From assembly GCF_030580915.1 (NCBI RefSeq), contig NZ_JAUQTA010000001.1, positions 1,798,001 through 1,862,000 on the forward strand: 64,000 nucleotides of DNA. Direction: 5' to 3'. The stretch comes from Nocardioides jiangxiensis (GTDB lineage Bacteria; Actinomycetota; Actinomycetes; Propionibacteriales; Nocardioidaceae). The notes beneath the pieces are model-generated. The model saw nothing but the letters and a program-made list of their open reading frames with translations. It searched no databases and was not told the origin of the DNA. The translations under genes were made by a program, and so were the position numbers. This document shows positions 61,744 to 64,000 of the stretch, piece after piece (position 1 is the first letter of the stretch; each line of letters begins with the position of its first letter).

Positions 61744-62907
61744 ATGAGCAACGGCGGCCCCCGCCAGTTCGCCGGGCGCGTCAAGCGCGCCCTCAAGCGC
61801 CGGATCGACGCCCGCCGCGGCACCCCGGCTGCGCCTGCGGCCCCCGCCGCGCCTGCCCCCGCGCCGCTCACGCCGTTCCAGCGCGGTGAGGGCAAGCCGA
61901 TCCTGGGCCTGGCCGGCTTCTTCGGCCCGGGCAACTACGGCGACGAGCTCTTCCTCGACATCTTCCACAAGTACTTCCCCGACTTCGAGCTCCGCCCCCT
62001 CGCGGACCTCCCGTCGCAGCCGTTCTTCTCGCGACCGGTGCACGAGATCGTCAACGAGGTCGACGCGATCCTCATCGGCGGCGGCGACATCCTGCAGCCG
62101 TGGGCCCGCGACCCGCGGTACTTCAACCCGAAGTTTCTCAAGAAGCCGTGCTTCGTCGTCGGCATCGGCGTCCCGCTCTACACCGGCCCGAACGTGAAGC
62201 CGCCGCGCGAGGAGACGATCGCGTCGCACCGCCGGTTCTTCCACAACCCGGCCCTCAAGCGCGTCGGCGTCCGCGACGACCAGGCTGCCAACTGGATCCG
62301 CGAGAACCTGGAGCCCGACTTCCCGATCCACGTCGCGCCCGACATCGTCTGCACGCTCGACCTGCCGGACGCCCCGAAGCCGGAGGGCGCGCCGATCCTC
62401 GGCATCGTCACCCGTTTCCGCCCGAAGCTCGAGACCCCCGACGACTACTCGAAGGTCGAGGAGCTCGCCCGTCACGCGGCCGACCAGGGCTTCCGGATCC
62501 GGCACATCATCCTGGGCACCGGCGAGACCGGCAAGCGTGACGTCGCGAACGCCGAGGACTTCCGGTTCGAGGGCAAGGAGGTCGTCTACAGCGAGGACCT
62601 CACCGACCTCACGCGGGCCATCGGTGAGTGCACCGTGCTGGCGAGCATGAAGTTCCACGGCACCGTCGTCGCCACGATGTACGGCGTGCCGTCGATCGTC
62701 ATGATCCCGACGAACAAGAACCGCAACTTCATGAACCGCATCGGCCTCGGGGACCTCGTCGCGCGCTTCGACTCCGACGAGCTGATCGAGAAGTTCGACA
62801 ACCGGCCGACCCCGGACCCGGCGGACCTCGCCCGGATCCGCCAGCAGGCCCACGAGCACATGCTCGAGCTGGTCGCGTCGATCAAGGACGAGCTCGGCGT
62901 CAAGTGA
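61744..62907 (+). CDS. Polysaccharide pyruvyl transferase family protein
   Basis: This 387-residue protein has a basic, Ala/Pro-rich N-terminal extension (about 45 residues) and then a PS_pyruv_trans fold: GFFGPGNYGDELFLDIFH, DAILIGGGDILQPW, RDDQAANWI, VLASMKFHGTVVATMYGVPSIV. These proteins typically attach pyruvate ketals to sugars of cell-wall polymers. GAAGG precedes the ATG. It stands alone, so its acceptor glycan cannot be inferred. Confidence 0.85.
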   Translation: MSNGGPRQFAGRVKRALKRRIDARRGTPAAPAAPAAPAPAPLTPFQRGEGKPILGLAGFFGPGNYGDELFLDIFHKYFPDFELRPLADLPSQPFFSRPVHEIVNEVDAILIGGGDILQPWARDPRYFNPKFLKKPCFVVGIGVPLYTGPNVKPPREETIASHRRFFHNPALKRVGVRDDQAANWIRENLEPDFPIHVAPDIVCTLDLPDAPKPEGAPILGIVTRFRPKLETPDDYSKVEELARHAADQGFRIRHIILGTGETGKRDVANAEDFRFEGKEVVYSEDLTDLTRAIGECTVLASMKFHGTVVATMYGVPSIVMIPTNKNRNFMNRIGLGDLVARFDSDELIEKFDNRPTPDPADLARIRQQAHEHMLELVASIKDELGVK

Positions 62908-62917
62908 CCGATCGGCG

Positions 62918-62946
62918 AGGCCGGGCCCCACGTGGGGGCCCGGCCT
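62918..62946. terminator. Terminator after pyruvyl transferase gene
   Basis: AGGCCGGGCCCC and GGGGCCCGGCCT form a 12-bp perfect stem with a 5-base loop followed by TCGTCGTTCC, 11 bases past the stop. Confidence 0.82.
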
Positions 62947-62961
62947 TCGTCGTTCCCGGGG

Positions 62962-63252
62962 TCAGCGAGGCGCTGCGACCTGTGCCTCCCGGATCGTGCT
63001 GCTCCGCAGCGGTCCGCCGAGGACGGCGCTGATCCAGCAGAGGTTGAACGCTCCGGCGCTGAGCGGGACCAGGCTCCAGGCCATCAGGGCGATGCCGACC
63101 GGCGAGCCGCGCAGCAGGAACCCGACGGTCAGGAACGTCGTGCCGGCCGCCAGGCGGAAGGCACGCCCGGCCGGGCTGTTGACCCAGCGGCTGAAGCCGG
63201 TGCAGTTGAAGCGGTGGGCCAGCGAGTGCGGCCGCTCGAGCGTCGTGGACAT
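62962..63252 (-). CDS. DUF2892-like small membrane protein
   Basis: The 96-residue protein has FNCTGFSRWVNSPAGRAFRLAAG followed by two hydrophobic segments and FNLCWISAVLG, matching DUF2892/YgaP-like inner-membrane proteins. A cysteine near each end might be redox-active or bind a thiolate ligand. It lies 6 bases after the DUF4242 gene, so the pair is probably one operon. Confidence 0.72.
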   Translation of the reverse strand: MSTTLERPHSLAHRFNCTGFSRWVNSPAGRAFRLAAGTTFLTVGFLLRGSPVGIALMAWSLVPLSAGAFNLCWISAVLGGPLRSSTIREAQVAAPR

Positions 63253-63258
63253 CGTGGG

Positions 63259-63513
63259 TCAGCTGCCTTCGGAGACTTCGTAGATCTTGTCGGCGACCAG
63301 GCCGTGCGCCTCACGGTGGACCGCGATGGCGGCGTCCGCGTCGGGTGCCTCGACGAGGCAGAAGACCTTCCGGCTGGCCTCGTCGACCCAGTAGCTGCGG
63401 TAGGTGACGCCGTACTGGTCCTGGATCGCGACGTCGGCGGCGTGGGCGTTGGCGACATCGGCGGCGGTGGCGCCTTCGGGAAGCTCCTCGTGGACGTCCA
63501 TGAAGAGAGGCAT
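63259..63513 (-). CDS. DUF4242 (SCO4226-like nickel-binding) protein
   Basis: This 84-residue protein starts MPLFMDVHEELPEGATAADVA and contains YWVDEASRKVFCLVEAPDADAA, the DUF4242 signature. A Streptomyces member (SCO4226) is a nickel-binding ferredoxin-like protein, from memory. The ATG at 63513 follows AAGGAGA. It is divergent from the cupin/AraC-like gene. Confidence 0.82.
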   Translation of the reverse strand: MPLFMDVHEELPEGATAADVANAHAADVAIQDQYGVTYRSYWVDEASRKVFCLVEAPDADAAIAVHREAHGLVADKIYEVSEGS

Positions 63514-63558
63514 CGGATTCTCCTTCGGTCGGGTGGAAGCGGTGACACACTCAGGTTC

Positions 63559-64000
63559 ATGCCGTCCGCGCTCCACGGCCATGACCGGGACGCCGCCGCT
63601 GATGACCGATCGACCGGGGAGCCCGGTCCGGACCTGGCGTCGACGCTGGGACGCCTACGCCTCGACGGCGCGATCTTCCTCCGCGGGGTCTACAGCGAGC
63701 CGTGGGCCTACGAGTCCGTGCCCGGGGCCGACGCACGCGCCCTGCTCGCGCCCGGCGCTCCGCGGATGCTGCTCTTCCACCTCGTGGCCCGCGGCCGGAC
63801 CTGGGTGGAGGTCGACGGCGAGGAGCGCCTGTACGCCGGCGCAGGCGACGTGATCGTGCTCCCGTACGGCGACACCCACCGCATGGGCGGGTCGGCCGTG
63901 GCCGAGTGCACGCCGCTCCGCTCGCTGCTGGACCCGCCGCCCTGGCAGTCCATGCCGGTCGTCCGGCACGGAGGGGGCGGGACCGCGACGGAGCTGGTGT
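63559..64000 (+). CDS. AraC-like regulator with cupin ligand-binding domain (5' part)
   Basis: The frame is open from ATG 63559 to the window edge (147 codons). It encodes a cupin-type N-terminal domain of AraC-family regulators: DGAIFLRGVYSEPWAYE, RMLLFHLVARGRTWVEV, AGDVIVLPYGDTHRMGG. The HTH part lies beyond the window. The ATG has no ribosome site and may be leaderless. It is divergent from the DUF4242 gene, a common local regulator layout. Confidence 0.72.
   Translation, partial: MPSALHGHDRDAAADDRSTGEPGPDLASTLGRLRLDGAIFLRGVYSEPWAYESVPGADARALLAPGAPRMLLFHLVARGRTWVEVDGEERLYAGAGDVIVLPYGDTHRMGGSAVAECTPLRSLLDPPPWQSMPVVRHGGGGTATELV

Overview
The window is a high-GC, densely coded actinobacterial chromosome segment. 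Gene content, ATGA/GTGA stop-start overlaps and protein similarity point to Nocardioidaceae, most likely a Nocardioides-like organism. This is judged by eye. No tRNA, rRNA, CRISPR array, prophage or insertion sequence was seen.

Layout. 1-8.5 kb: a conserved chromosomal backbone (DUF4177, RidA, NUDIX, MBL hydrolase, nhaA, holin-like protein, MarP protease, CoA-NUDIX, TlpA, nth, crp). From memory, this matches the order around Rv3667-Rv3679 of Mycobacterium tuberculosis. 8.6-11.6 kb: a frameshifted ECF sigma factor with a beta-propeller-like partner, and two unknown genes. 11.7-20.1 kb: acetate activation and uptake (acs, DUF485-actP), then a second DUF485/solute symporter pair co-encoded with a LytS/LytTR two-component system. 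20.1-28.0 kb: alcohol and aldehyde oxidation (aldehyde dehydrogenase, DUF779, AcoR-like regulator, nickel permease, iron alcohol dehydrogenase coupled to a sensor kinase and LuxR-type regulator). 28.0-39.3 kb: a probable MftM methyltransferase, a VWA/MoxR pair with His-rich tracts, an NDMA-dependent methanol/alcohol dehydrogenase, and divergently the mycofactocin cluster mftA-B-C-D-E-SDR-mftF. 39.2-43.9 kb: a predicted acetate transporter, an extra adenylate kinase, a flavin monooxygenase and a second AcoR-like regulator. 43.9-64 kb: backbone again (methyltransferase, degenerate Fic protein, HAD phosphatase, ssd and tad pilus genes, MrfA-like helicase, STAS protein, proton pyrophosphatase, methyltransferase, topA, pyruvyl transferase, DUF2892, DUF4242, and a partial AraC-like gene).

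How the genes fit together. The block from about 12 to 44 kb can be read as one pathway: primary alcohol to aldehyde (MDO or Fe-ADH, with mycofactocin as redox cofactor), to acid (ALDH), to acetyl-CoA (Acs), with AMP recycled by adenylate kinase and acetate moved by ActP and the YaaH-type transporter.

The most interesting result lies between the genes. Four recurring non-coding motifs stand in front of these operons: (1) CRP/GlxR-type TGTGA-N6-TCACA sites, also found at crp itself; (2) GTTGC repeats, mostly with an 11-bp period; (3) an 18-bp near-palindrome, CCTCTCCG-NN-CGGACRGG; (4) a single Nur-like TTGCGA-N5-TCGCAA dyad at the nickel permease. Together they suggest a layered alcohol/acetate regulon whose regulators (Crp, two AcoR-like proteins and the kinase/LuxR pair) are all encoded in this window.
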